A DNA stretch of 64,000 bases, from positions 23,812 to 87,811 of the forward strand of contig JAGXAN010000011.1 in assembly GCA_019075865.1 (NCBI GenBank). The letters are read 5' to 3'. Positions 26,102 through 35,084 of the stretch are shown here, in pieces. The stretch is from Hyphomicrobiales bacterium (GTDB taxonomy: Bacteria; Pseudomonadota; Alphaproteobacteria; Rhizobiales; Beijerinckiaceae). How positions within the stretch are numbered: the first letter of the stretch is position 1; each line of letters begins with the position of its first letter. Below the pieces are notes generated by a model. The model was not told where the DNA came from. It did no database searches and saw nothing but the letters and a program-made list of their open reading frames with translations. A program made the position numbers and the translations under genes.

Positions 26102-26452
26102 ACCACGCTCACCTCTTGCACAGGTTTCCGCCTAGAGTGACCGTAGCCGGTTCAGTGGTGAGATCAATGATTTGAACGCGCCAGCGAGCTCTCAGTCTTC
26201 TCGCGCCAGATGCTCGGCAAGTTGACAGTGCCCTTCAGGATAATATCGCGTGAAATCAATTATTTACCGCCATCTCCAAACTGCGTCCACCTGACTGCGA
26301 ATATGCAGCAAAGCGGAACCCCTGCTTTAAAGCGATCAAACTATTGAATTATTGAGGGGAATATCATTTTTGCTGGGGTCCTGACAGATACCCACCAGGA
26401 CCCCCATCCATTATCCAAATTGCGACAACAAATCAGTGCTTACATTGGTCCC
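26102..26452. other. Intergenic region upstream of the second ECF sigma gene
   Basis: There are about 350 bases with no supported gene. The stretch 26240-26370 is AT-richer and may hold the sigma-gene promoter. No copy of the TGCATCC-N15-CGTCTTC site is present here, so the sigma gene itself does not seem to use that promoter. Confidence 0.45.
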
Positions 26453-26605
26453 ATGAGTGGGGCCGATTCAATTTTGAATCGCACCTCACCATTGTTGCTC
26501 CTTTCAGGTTTCATGGCGAGCTGTGGTCAATTCAAATACTCAAGCGACCGCACGGAACAGCAAGTTGAGATAGTTGCTGGCCCCCGCAACCAAAACGAAG
26601 CATAA
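26453..26605 (+). CDS. Possible small lipoprotein (uncertain)
   Basis: A 50-codon frame starts MSGADSILNRTSPLLLLSG and contains FMASCGQ, a plausible lipobox after a short hydrophobic stretch. It is followed within 17 bases by a good terminator, which supports a real short transcript. No ribosome-binding site is evident and no homologue comes to mind, so this is a weak call. Confidence 0.25.
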   Translation: MSGADSILNRTSPLLLLSGFMASCGQFKYSSDRTEQQVEIVAGPRNQNEA

Positions 26606-26621
26606 TTTGTAGGCTATTTAG

Positions 26622-26652
26622 AAGCGCCCGGCGAAAGCCCGGCGCTTTTTTG
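26622..26652 (+). terminator. Rho-independent terminator
   Basis: AAGCGCC-C-GGC, a GAAA loop, then GCC-C-GGCGCTT followed by TTTT: a strong stem with one C-C mismatch and a U-tract. It ends a short + strand transcript and faces the convergent P-type ATPase gene. Confidence 0.8.
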
Positions 26653-26721
26653 TTTGTCTATGCGCAGTGCGGCCATTCAAAGCGGGTCTGGCCTGGGATC
26701 ACTGGTTCTATGACCCAAAGT

Positions 26722-28566
26722 CTAGTCTTTGGTAGCGGCCGGCAGCAGGGCGCGCAAGGCATTCAAAATGACGGCGACATCAATGGCTTCCTGCGACAAA
26801 GCCCCCGAGACCGGTGGCAAATACCCCAGCGCCGCCGCGATCATGGCGGCAAAAGACAGCGACATGCCAATGACAATGCTTTGCATGGCTATGCCGCGCG
26901 CGCGCTGGGCTATAACCACCGCCTCGCCTACCCGGATGATATTGTCCACCAGAATCACAACGCCGGCCGCTTCGGTTGAGGCGCTCGCGCCTTGTGCACC
27001 CATGGCCATTCCGACCCCCGCCATCGCCAGAGCCGGTGCATCATTGAGCCCGTCGCCCACCATCAATACCGGATCGCGGCTTTGCTCCTCTTTCACCCTT
27101 TCAACCTTCCCGACGGGTGCCAGATCGGCAAATACCGCGTCCAATCCCAGTGACTGTCCGAGCGGTTCGGCAATGGCTGCCCGGTCACCGGTCAACATAA
27201 TGATGCGGGAAACGCCGGCACTGCGAAGCATGCGCAGCGCATCCGGTGTCTCCACACGGATCTCGTCGCCAAATAACAGGGTCGCAGCCAATTGCCCGTC
27301 GATCGCCACATAGATCCGCAATGTGCCAACAGGGTCGAAACTGTCCGGCATGTCGTCGCCGGCCAAGGCACCGCCCAGGATCTGGCGGGAGCCGACGCCG
27401 ATTTGCCGGGATTCGACCTTGCCCTCAATCCCGGATCCGGGGAATTCCTTCACCTCAGAGGGCATGGAGAGCGGTAATTGGCGGGTGACCGCGGTGCTGA
27501 CAATGGCTCTGGCAACGACATTGGGTGAGGCTTGTTCCAGCGAGGCCGCCAGCCGCAGCGCCTCATCCTGCGTGAATGGTGGGACGGGTTGGATCGACAA
27601 AAGCTGAGCCCCGCCCACCGTTAGCGTGCCGGTCTTGTCAAACAGCACGGTTTTCGTGCGGGCCATGGCTTCCAATTGCGCCCCGCCCTTGATGACGATG
27701 CCGCGCTTGGCGGCTTGTGCCACCCCGGCGATGAAGGCAACCGGCGCCGCCAGAATGAGCGGGCACGGGGTTGCGGCGACAAAAACCGCAATGGCGCGCA
27801 CCTTGTCCCCGGAATAATACCAGGCTGCTGCGGCAAGCAGCGTCGTCACCGGCAGCAGCAGCAGGGCAAAACGGTCCGCCATTCGCGTGAACGGGGCCTT
27901 GGCGGTTTGCGCCGCCGTCACCATTTGCACAATCCCCGCATAGGTGCTTTCGCCCGCCTTGGAAGTTGAGCGCATCTGGAAGGCTTCGCCCACATTCAAT
28001 GCGCCGCTGCGCATCGGCGCGCCGGTTTTCAGGCTCACGGGCAACGGCTCGCCGGTTAAGGCCGCTTCATCAATCAAGGCGAAATCGGAGGTTAGAAGCC
28101 CATCCACCGGGATGATTTCACCCGCCCGCACCAGGATGATATCCCCAATGGCTGCCGAATCTACCGGTATGTCGGCAATCTGGCCATCGGTGATGCGATG
28201 GGCAATGCGCGGCGCCCGATCCACCAGTGATCGCAAATCACGCCGGGCGCGCGACACCGCAAAATCCTCAAGCAGATTGCCGCCCGTATACATGAGTGCC
28301 ACCACTGCGCCAGCAAGGTTTTGGCCCACCAGCAGCGCACCCGCCATCGAAACCAGCGCCACCGCATCCACACCCAAGCGCCCCGAGAGTATGTCCCGTG
28401 CAATAAACACCACCATTGCGGCAATGACCGGCCATGTCCCCGCAGCCCAGATGCGGCCAGCGATGACGGGTGCTCCCATGCTCCAAAACCCGAGGCCACC
28501 CACAAACCCCAAAGCCGCGATCATGAAAAATGACCGTCGCAGGTTCCGTTCCGAGATCATCCTCAT
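26722..28566 (-). CDS. Heavy-metal P1B-type ATPase without N-terminal metal-binding domain
   Basis: This is a 614-residue protein. The start at 28566 is chosen because GGAG lies 6 bases upstream; the frame extends 12 codons further. No HMA domain is present. The actuator loop has TGEPLPVS, the phosphorylation site is DKTGTLT and the hinge is MVGDGLNDAPAL. The membrane metal site is TPCPL rather than CPC or SPC. The family's conserved His-Pro in the nucleotide domain is replaced by Ser-Pro (ASPNVVARAI). This places it in an atypical P1B subgroup, so the metal cannot be assigned. It stands alone and convergent to the small + strand transcript. Confidence 0.9.
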   Translation of the reverse strand: MRMISERNLRRSFFMIAALGFVGGLGFWSMGAPVIAGRIWAAGTWPVIAAMVVFIARDILSGRLGVDAVALVSMAGALLVGQNLAGAVVALMYTGGNLLEDFAVSRARRDLRSLVDRAPRIAHRITDGQIADIPVDSAAIGDIILVRAGEIIPVDGLLTSDFALIDEAALTGEPLPVSLKTGAPMRSGALNVGEAFQMRSTSKAGESTYAGIVQMVTAAQTAKAPFTRMADRFALLLLPVTTLLAAAAWYYSGDKVRAIAVFVAATPCPLILAAPVAFIAGVAQAAKRGIVIKGGAQLEAMARTKTVLFDKTGTLTVGGAQLLSIQPVPPFTQDEALRLAASLEQASPNVVARAIVSTAVTRQLPLSMPSEVKEFPGSGIEGKVESRQIGVGSRQILGGALAGDDMPDSFDPVGTLRIYVAIDGQLAATLLFGDEIRVETPDALRMLRSAGVSRIIMLTGDRAAIAEPLGQSLGLDAVFADLAPVGKVERVKEEQSRDPVLMVGDGLNDAPALAMAGVGMAMGAQGASASTEAAGVVILVDNIIRVGEAVVIAQRARGIAMQSIVIGMSLSFAAMIAAALGYLPPVSGALSQEAIDVAVILNALRALLPAATKD

Positions 28567-28602
28567 CAAGCGCTCCAGTATTTTGTGGCGTGATTTCAGC
28601 AA

Positions 28603-28963
28603 GTAAAGGCTAATCGCGCAAGGCAGCGCAATTTGAAAGGAAGGGGCTTCTTGGATGGTGCTGTTTCAATTCAAGCCATATTGACCCTCGTTTCGAAAAT
28701 CACCAAGCGAGTGGCAGCTTTTCGCGACGCGCCGAATACAGGCCGAACCAAATATTAGCCCAATAAGGATTTTCCGATTTGGTTCCCGTGCTGCACCTTG
28801 CATTCGAATTGCCGGGCGAGCGCACACAATGGTCAGCCGCCATATAGGCATTCATGGCAAGACGGGTATATTCTCAAGCTTTGGTGAAAAAGCGAACCTT
28901 GCGCGGCCGATATGAGGAGGCACCATCTGCTTTGGCCCAACAGCAAGGGGAAGAGGGCGCAAT
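28603..28963. other. Intergenic region between divergent ATPase and LysR genes
   Basis: There are 361 bases with no supported gene. It must contain the start regions of both divergent genes. The LysR gene has a GGGGAAGAGGG-rich leader at about 28946-28957. I see no clear operator. Confidence 0.45.
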
Positions 28964-29908
28964 ATGACAACCCTTGATTGGCCGGCCTTGGCCGGGATGC
29001 AGACCGATGTGCGGCACTGGCGGGCCTTTGTGGCGGTAGCCGAAACGCTGCATTTTCATGCGGCGGCAGAACGGCTTGGGATTAGCCAGCCAGCCCTCAG
29101 CCAGCTTGTTCGTGCCCTTGAGAAAAATCTGGGCGTCAGGCTGTTCGATCGTCAGGGGCGCAGGGTGGCGTTAAGCCCTGCCGGGCAAGCGCTGCTGCCG
29201 CAAGCAAAGCTCGCATTGCATCAGTTGCAGCGAACCGAAAATGTCGGCCGCGCCTTCAGCCGTCGCGAGGCCCGTGCATTGGCCGTGGGCTATGTCGGTT
29301 CAGCCGCCTTCCACCCGAGTTTTGCGGCTCTGGTGGGTTCGGTCAACACTTTGGTTCCCGAAATGACATTGATCCTCAACCAACTTCCCGCAACCCAACA
29401 GATTGAGAGCCTGGTCGCCCAAACTCTCGATTTTGCGGTCATTCGCTCACCCTTGCCAGAACTTGACCCCAGCCTTGCCTTGCTGCCGGGGCACAAGGAG
29501 CCCATGGTTCTTGCCTTGCCCGATAGCCATGCCCGCGCCAAGGAACCGGTCTGCCAGTTGAAGGATTTTGCCAATGAGCCCTTCATTCAATACATACATC
29601 AGCGTGACGGGGGGTTGCGCCGTCTGGTGGAGGCGGCGTGTCACGCAGCCGGGTTTGAGCCACGCATTGCCCACACCGTGCCCCAAATTGCCACCATGCT
29701 CTGCCTCGTCAGTGTTGGTTCCGGCGTTGCCCTGGTGCCCAAATCGATGAAGCGGCTGGCGATGGCAGGCATTGTCTATCTTGAATTGGGCGAACCGGTC
29801 AGCACCGAACTCACCTTTGTTTATCGGCGCAGTGACACATCGCCCCCGTTGCGGGCCGTTCTACAGCTTGCGCGCGGTACAATTGATAAGCACAGCTTTT
29901 CAAAATAG
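28964..29908 (+). CDS. LysR-family regulator
   Basis: This is a 314-residue protein. The N-terminal helix-turn-helix covers about 15-75 (FVAVAETLHFHAAAERLGIS, QPALSQLVRALEK). The effector domain of about 90-305 resembles the BenM/CatM group (LAVGYVGSAAFHPSF, FIQYIHQRDGG). It is followed after 146 bases by a polar-amino-acid-type ABC importer and a fumarase-superfamily lyase on the same strand, which it probably activates. The effector is unknown. Confidence 0.9.
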   Translation: MTTLDWPALAGMQTDVRHWRAFVAVAETLHFHAAAERLGISQPALSQLVRALEKNLGVRLFDRQGRRVALSPAGQALLPQAKLALHQLQRTENVGRAFSRREARALAVGYVGSAAFHPSFAALVGSVNTLVPEMTLILNQLPATQQIESLVAQTLDFAVIRSPLPELDPSLALLPGHKEPMVLALPDSHARAKEPVCQLKDFANEPFIQYIHQRDGGLRRLVEAACHAAGFEPRIAHTVPQIATMLCLVSVGSGVALVPKSMKRLAMAGIVYLELGEPVSTELTFVYRRSDTSPPLRAVLQLARGTIDKHSFSK

Positions 29909-30054
29909 TTGGATTTCCCACTACTGAACCACACGTATTTGCCGTTAAACTGCGCGAGCTCCGCCGTCCGGCTGCGGCGGGTTGGCCTTCTTGGGCCCTA
30001 AGGAGGCCGGCAAGAGCGGTGTTACACCGCCATTCATCCAAGGGAGGTCGTGCG

Positions 30055-30879
30055 ATGCGTTTATGGACTGTCTCGGCCAGTGCGATTCTGGCCTGCCTGA
30101 TAGGCTTCAACTCCGGCACCGCCGCAGCGGCAGGCATGGAATTGGTAACACCCGGCCATCTAACAATGGCCTACCGTACCGATGACAAACCGGTATCCTT
30201 CATTCAGAACGGCGCACCGAGCGGATTTTTCGTGGATCTGGAAAATGCCATCGCGGCGCGACTGGGCCTGAAGGCGGTTTTCATTTCAACCACTTTCGCG
30301 GCCATGGTGCCAGCGGTGCGCAACCACCAATATGACTCGGCAGCTTTTGGCGTGCTGGTAACACCAGCGCGGCGTGCCGTGGTGAATTTCACCACCCCGG
30401 TTGGCTATAGTCTGGCTGATCTGGTCAGCCTGAGATCAGCACCCATTGAGCGGGTGGAAGGGGCGCAAGGCAAGACCGTGGCGATCACGGTTGGCAGTGC
30501 GCTAATACCCCTGCTGCAGAAAATTGCGCCAACTGTGACGGTCAAAACCTTCCCCAATCTGGCGGCGAGCGCAAATGCCTTGGCCGCAGGCCAGGTGGAT
30601 GGACTATTCACCGGCCAGGAAGCAACCAAGCAATTGCTGGACCGTCATCCCGAATTTGTCGCCTCGCAAGGTGTCAGCAGTGGCGAAATCGCCATGCCGG
30701 TGGCCAAAGACAATCCGGAATTGCTGAAGGCCGTGAACGGCGCATTGGCCGAAATCATGAAAAACGGCACGTTCACGAAATTGTTCGCAAAATGGATGCC
30801 GCCGTCGGTGATATTTCCCGATGAACTTTACCAAGATTATCCCGGTATGCCGCATTTCAAGCGCGTTTCCGCCAACTAA
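30055..30879 (+). CDS. ABC substrate-binding protein, family 3 (polar amino acid type)
   Basis: This is a 274-residue protein. The ATG at 30055 follows AAGGGAGG. The signal peptide ends AAAA near residue 25. The SBP_bac_3 fold is visible: GHLTMAYRTDDKPVSFIQ at the N-terminal lobe, DLENAIAARLG, and TPARRAVVNFTTPV near the hinge. Proteins of this family bind amino acids or similar charged small molecules. A permease and ATPase follow immediately, then a lyase, so the importer probably feeds that enzyme. Confidence 0.88.
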   Translation: MRLWTVSASAILACLIGFNSGTAAAAGMELVTPGHLTMAYRTDDKPVSFIQNGAPSGFFVDLENAIAARLGLKAVFISTTFAAMVPAVRNHQYDSAAFGVLVTPARRAVVNFTTPVGYSLADLVSLRSAPIERVEGAQGKTVAITVGSALIPLLQKIAPTVTVKTFPNLAASANALAAGQVDGLFTGQEATKQLLDRHPEFVASQGVSSGEIAMPVAKDNPELLKAVNGALAEIMKNGTFTKLFAKWMPPSVIFPDELYQDYPGMPHFKRVSAN

Positions 30880-30894
30880 CCATCAGGAGCCAAC

Positions 30895-31626
30895 ATGCTT
30901 CAGGGATTTCAGCGGATCGGGGAGACATTTTTTGACCCGCAGATCATCGCCGGCGTCCTGCCCGAACTCTTGCGTGTCGGCTTGCCCAACACCTTGCTGC
31001 TCGCGGTCATTGCGACGATGATAGGCCTCGCGCTCGGCCTCGTCATCGCGGCAGGCTTGCTGGCGAAACAAGCTGGATTGCGGTTTGGGTGCCGGGTCTA
31101 TGTCGATCTGTTGCGCGGACTGCCGCACATCCTGACGGTATATTTGATCGGACAGGGGCTGCCGCTGGCTGGTTTGAGCATTTTTGGTGCCAATACCTAC
31201 GCTTACGCCGCTTTTGCCATTGGATTGATTGAAAGCGCCTATATGGCGGAGATATTCAGGGCTGGATTTCAGGGGGTGGAGCGCGGTCAGGTTGAAGCCG
31301 CGCGAACGCTGGGCATGACCCGGTTTCAGACGATGATTGAGATCATCCTGCCCCAGGGCATCCGGCGCGTGCTGCCCCCGCTTACCGGCCAATTCATCCT
31401 CATCATCAAAGGCACGGCGCTGGTTTACCTGTTGGGCCTGACCGCAGCGCAGCGAGATATTTTCTCGATCGCGCAGGATAATTCAGTCAACAATGCCAAT
31501 CTTTCGGCGCTCACGGCGGCCGGACTGCTGTATCTGGCCCTAACCGTGCCTTTGACCCATGCCGTAAACGCCTGGGAGCGGCGGATGCAACGGGGTTCGC
31601 GTCCCACCCCCAAGGCGGTGGCCTGA
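30895..31626 (+). CDS. ABC permease, polar amino acid type
   Basis: This 243-residue protein has five TM helices in the HisMQ/GlnP pattern. The EAA motif region reads GVERGQVEAARTLGMTRFQT, followed by ILPQGIRRVLPPL, and couples to the ATPase. A single permease gene suggests a homodimeric channel. It is separated from the binding protein by 15 bases and its TGA directly abuts the ATG of the ATPase gene. Confidence 0.9.
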   Translation: MLQGFQRIGETFFDPQIIAGVLPELLRVGLPNTLLLAVIATMIGLALGLVIAAGLLAKQAGLRFGCRVYVDLLRGLPHILTVYLIGQGLPLAGLSIFGANTYAYAAFAIGLIESAYMAEIFRAGFQGVERGQVEAARTLGMTRFQTMIEIILPQGIRRVLPPLTGQFILIIKGTALVYLLGLTAAQRDIFSIAQDNSVNNANLSALTAAGLLYLALTVPLTHAVNAWERRMQRGSRPTPKAVA

Positions 31627-32394
31627 ATGTTGCCGGTTCCAACCCCATCCGAAAAGGCCAAACCGGACATGGGTGTCCGTTTTGAAAATGTAAGCAAATC
31701 CTTCGGCCCCGTAGATGTGCTCAAGAATGTCTCGGCCCATATGCCAAGCGGCATGACCACCTGCATCATCGGCCCTTCGGGTTCTGGTAAATCCACGCTG
31801 CTGCGCTGTACCAATTTGCTGGAGCGGCCGGAGCAGGGCCGAATTTTCATTGAAGACGCAGAGATTACTGCGCCCGGCGTCAACATTGATGCGCTGCGGG
31901 TGCGGGTCGGTATGGTGTTCCAGCACTTTCACCTGTTCGCGCATTTGAGCGTCATCGAGAATGTCGCGCTCGCCTTGCGCAAAGTCCGGCAAATGCCGAA
32001 GGAAGCCGCCGAAGCCAAAGCCGCTGAACATATTGCCGCCATCGGCCTCAAGGGATTTGAAAACCGACGACCCGCAGAGCTTTCCGGCGGCCAGCAGCAG
32101 CGCGTGGCGATTGCCCGCGCGCTGGCGATGGAGCCGAAAGTGATGCTTTTCGACGAGGCGACCTCGGCGCTCGATCCAGAACTCGTGAAGGGGGTTCTGG
32201 GAATTATGCGTGAGCTGGCACTTGGCGGCATGACCATGCTGGTGGTTACCCATGAGATGCGCTTTGCGCGGGAAGTTGCCGGACAGGTCATTTTCATGGA
32301 TCAGGGTAAGATTGTCGAAACCGGCCCGCCTGCACAATTGTTCGACGCGCCGCAAACGCCGCGCCTGCGCCATTTCCTCGATCAGGTGCTTTGA
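31627..32394 (+). CDS. ABC ATPase, polar amino acid type (GlnQ-like)
   Basis: This 255-residue protein has Walker [10 protein letters not shown], the Q-loop in MVFQHFHLF, signature LSGGQQQR, Walker [15 protein letters not shown] and the H-loop VTHEM. It is the standard GlnQ/HisP layout. Translation may start at 31627, directly after the permease stop, or at an ATG at 31669, which would match the usual family length better ([13 protein letters not shown]). It drives uptake with the preceding permease and binding protein. Confidence 0.92.
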   Translation: MLPVPTPSEKAKPDMGVRFENVSKSFGPVDVLKNVSAHMPSGMTTCIIGPSGSGKSTLLRCTNLLERPEQGRIFIEDAEITAPGVNIDALRVRVGMVFQHFHLFAHLSVIENVALALRKVRQMPKEAAEAKAAEHIAAIGLKGFENRRPAELSGGQQQRVAIARALAMEPKVMLFDEATSALDPELVKGVLGIMRELALGGMTMLVVTHEMRFAREVAGQVIFMDQGKIVETGPPAQLFDAPQTPRLRHFLDQVL

Positions 32395-32449
32395 CCCATC
32401 AGGCTGTCTTGCCCACCACATCTCATCACCACGGAAAGGTTTTGTCCGC

Positions 32450-33805
32450 ATGTCTACCCCGTCCATAGTCCCATCCACCAAACCCCGCTTGACGCGCGCC
32501 GAAGTGAGAAACCTGTTTGCCCGCAAAAGCATTTGGCAATCCTGGCTCGATGTCGAGGCGGCACTCGCGCAGTCACAAGCCGAATTGGGCATGATTCCGG
32601 CCGCAGCCGCCGCCGAAATTTGTGCCAAAGCCAACTTCACCTGCCTGAGTGAAGCTGAAATGGCGGCCGATATTACCAAAACCCGCGCGCCGGTGGTTTC
32701 GCTGGTGCGCCTATTGGCGGCCGCCTGCGAGGGCGACGCGGGGGGCTTTGTGCATTGGGGTGCGACGACGCAGAATGTCGTGCAGACTGGTCGCGCGATG
32801 ATCATGCGCCGGTCTCACGAGGCCTTTATGGTGCGGTTTAATGATATCCTCCTGAAATTGGCGGATATTGCCGAGGAGAGCGCCGATATGCCAGTGGCCG
32901 GGCGAACCAACGGACGCCACGCCTTGCCCATCACCTTCGGTTTCAAGGTGGCGGGCTGGATCGAGGAATGGTTGCGCCACCTCGATCGCTTCAAGGGTGC
33001 CGAACCGCGTGTTTTCTCGGCATTGTGGGGCGGTGCGGTCGGGGCCATGCATGCATTTGGCGACGCCGGGCCGGAGATTAACCGCCGCGTGTCGCAGCGG
33101 CTGGGCCTGAATCCGCTGGCCATTCCATCACGCTCCGGCATGGACTATTTCGCCGAATATTTCATGTTGATGGCATTGTTCAGCGCCACATGCGCCAAAA
33201 TTGCCCGCGACCTGTATATGTTGATGACCGATGAAACCAGCGAGGTTCAAGAGGCGCTCGGCCATGACGTGATAGGCTCCAGCACGATGCCGCAAAAGAT
33301 CAATTCCAAGGTGGCGGTACATGTCATTTCATTGGCGGCACAAGTGCGCAGCCTGGTTCCCCTGGCGCTGGAGGCCATGCAACCGACCTATGAGGGCGAT
33401 GGTGCCAACAATCAGATGATTTCCGCCCTGATCGACCAAGGCTGCCCCCTGGCCTATGAAATGATCGACACGTTCCACGAACTCCTCGATTGCCTGCATC
33501 TCGATCCGGTTCGGATGCGGCGAAATCTGGCGATTTCGGGTGAATTCATTGCCTCCGAACGCGCCATGATGGCGCTGGCACCCATCATCGGTCGCAATCA
33601 GGCCCATGATGTGGTGCATGAAGCCGTGGCCCATGCGGTCGAGACGGGCGCGCGCCTGTCCGAGGTTTTGATGCAGGTGCCGTCGGTCAAAGAAAATGTA
33701 TCGCCCGATATGATCGCAACCGCGCTGGATGCGACGACTTACACGGGGCTAAGCGCCAGCATGACCCGAGATATGGTCGCCGTAGCCCGCCAGCGCGCCA
33801 CCTGA
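32450..33805 (+). CDS. Aspartase/fumarase-superfamily lyase (adenylosuccinate-lyase-like)
   Basis: This is a 451-residue protein. The superfamily signature GSSTMPQKINSK is at 276-287 and contains the catalytic Ser of the flexible loop. The second conserved block is HWGATTQNV (102-110). The third, usually T-H-x-Q, reads GRTNGRHALP (151-160): both His and Gln are replaced, by Asn and Arg. These enzymes split C-N or C-O bonds to give fumarate, or cyclise muconates. The gene follows an amino-acid-type importer by 55 bases. It is therefore probably catabolic, not purine-biosynthetic PurB. The substrate is unknown. Confidence 0.85.
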   Translation: MSTPSIVPSTKPRLTRAEVRNLFARKSIWQSWLDVEAALAQSQAELGMIPAAAAAEICAKANFTCLSEAEMAADITKTRAPVVSLVRLLAAACEGDAGGFVHWGATTQNVVQTGRAMIMRRSHEAFMVRFNDILLKLADIAEESADMPVAGRTNGRHALPITFGFKVAGWIEEWLRHLDRFKGAEPRVFSALWGGAVGAMHAFGDAGPEINRRVSQRLGLNPLAIPSRSGMDYFAEYFMLMALFSATCAKIARDLYMLMTDETSEVQEALGHDVIGSSTMPQKINSKVAVHVISLAAQVRSLVPLALEAMQPTYEGDGANNQMISALIDQGCPLAYEMIDTFHELLDCLHLDPVRMRRNLAISGEFIASERAMMALAPIIGRNQAHDVVHEAVAHAVETGARLSEVLMQVPSVKENVSPDMIATALDATTYTGLSASMTRDMVAVARQRAT

Positions 33806-33821
33806 TGTATGGAACAGCACA

Positions 33822-33843
33822 AAGCCCCGTACGGCGGGGGACG
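33822..33843. terminator. Short GC hairpin between convergent lyase and LacI genes
   Basis: CCCCG and CGGGG pair around TACGG just after the lyase stop; a further CCCCG follows downstream. The position between convergent genes suggests a bidirectional transcript end. The stem is short and no U-tract follows. Confidence 0.35.
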
Positions 33844-33855
33844 AACCCCGCATTT

Positions 33856-34869
33856 TCAGGTAGACAGCGGCTCGGTCGATTTGCGAATGACGAGTTCGAC
33901 GGGCAATTCTATCTCCTGCGGCGGGCCGGGGTTGGCCATCCGTCGCAACAGACTTAAAGCCGCCTGCTCGCCAATTCGTCCGGTTGGCAAGTGAATCGTC
34001 GTCATCGGCGGCGTCACATGGGCTGCCAGTTCGAGATTGTCGATGCCAACAACGGAAAGACCCTGCGGAACGCTGATGCCTTGAAGCTGTAGTTCCGTGA
34101 TGCAGCCAATGGCGAGAATATCATTGCCGCCGATGATGGCGGTGGGCGGGTGCGCGGCACTCATCAAAACGGCGCAGCCCTGTCGGCCCCCGGCTAAAGT
34201 CAGGGGCTGCTCGCTGACCAGCCATTCGGGCAATGCGACGCCATATTCCAGCAAAGTGGCGCGCGCCCCCTCAACCCGCTTGCGCTGGCGGTCATTGCTG
34301 GAAACCTGTCCGGCAATCATGCCAATATTGCGGTGCCCCAGGTCAAGAAGATGGCGCGCAGCCAGGGCCCCCGCCAGATGATTGTCGACGGTCACCGCAT
34401 CAAAAAGTGGGTCGGCACACCAGCCCAGCGTAACTGGCACCATGGCGTTTCTGAGCAGGTCTGACGCCTGCCTGGAGCGCTCGGCCCCGACCAGAAACAG
34501 GCCATCAACGCCGCGCGCCAGAAATCCCCGGATAGCTTCCACCTCGGCATCATTATTGTAATTGGTGGAGGCCACCAAAAGCAGATATCCTGCTTGGCTT
34601 AATGTCGATTGCATGGCTTGAAGCGTTTTGGCGAAAATGGCGCTGTCGAGTGTTGGCACGATCGCGCCCACCGTCATGCTCTTGCCCGAGACAAGCGCCC
34701 GCGCCACACCGCCAGGAATATAACCGAGCTTTTGGGCACTGCTGCGCACCCGCGCCAGAGTCGTCGCCCGCACAAGTTCGGGCCGGGTCATGGCGCGCGA
34801 AACGGTCGCCAGCGAGACGCCCGCATCGCGGGCTACATCATCGAGTCGGGAGCGCCGTTCAAAGGTCAT
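33856..34869 (-). CDS. LacI-family repressor
   Basis: This is a 337-residue protein. The start at MTFERRSRLDDVARDAGVS fits the family, where the helix-turn-helix is at the N-terminus; the frame runs upstream but adds nonsense. The hinge helix has GGVARALVSGKS. The periplasmic-binding-like domain runs from about 65 to 330 (VDGLFLVGAERSRQ, AVTVDNHLAGALAARHLL). It is divergent from the NitT/TauT-type importer, and a LacI-style operator lies at 35046-35059. It likely represses the importer-hpsNOP operon until a pathway sugar or sulfonate-related ligand binds. Confidence 0.92.
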   Translation of the reverse strand: MTFERRSRLDDVARDAGVSLATVSRAMTRPELVRATTLARVRSSAQKLGYIPGGVARALVSGKSMTVGAIVPTLDSAIFAKTLQAMQSTLSQAGYLLLVASTNYNNDAEVEAIRGFLARGVDGLFLVGAERSRQASDLLRNAMVPVTLGWCADPLFDAVTVDNHLAGALAARHLLDLGHRNIGMIAGQVSSNDRQRKRVEGARATLLEYGVALPEWLVSEQPLTLAGGRQGCAVLMSAAHPPTAIIGGNDILAIGCITELQLQGISVPQGLSVVGIDNLELAAHVTPPMTTIHLPTGRIGEQAALSLLRRMANPGPPQEIELPVELVIRKSTEPLST

Positions 34870-35045
34870 ATTTGAGAAATGACACAACTGCAAATTTTTG
34901 CAATAGCGGTGGCGGCTAAACGGCCCATAAGCAGCAGTCGTTTTGCCGTATCTATCGGCGTTATCCCGATACATATTCTTAAATTTGCCCAAATTAGTCC
35001 ATTTCCGGAGAAGGCTTGACATTGATTTGCCCATGTGGAAGCTTA

Positions 35046-35059
35046 TGAAAGCGTTTGCA
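35046..35059 (+). promoter_or_regulatory. Candidate LacI-family operator
   Basis: TGAAAGCGTTTGCA is an imperfect palindrome with 10 of 14 positions symmetric and a central CG, the usual style of LacI/PurR-type sites. It lies 26 bases before the permease ATG and downstream of a TTGACA at about 35016. It is a good binding site candidate for the divergent LacI-type regulator. Confidence 0.5.
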
Positions 35060-35084
35060 GTAAATTCGAGAAGCGCGGGTCAGA

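Noticed and set aside
32450..33805. PurB (adenylosuccinate lyase)
   Set aside because: The T-H-x-Q motif is altered and the gene sits in an importer operon far from purine genes, so the biosynthetic name is not supported.
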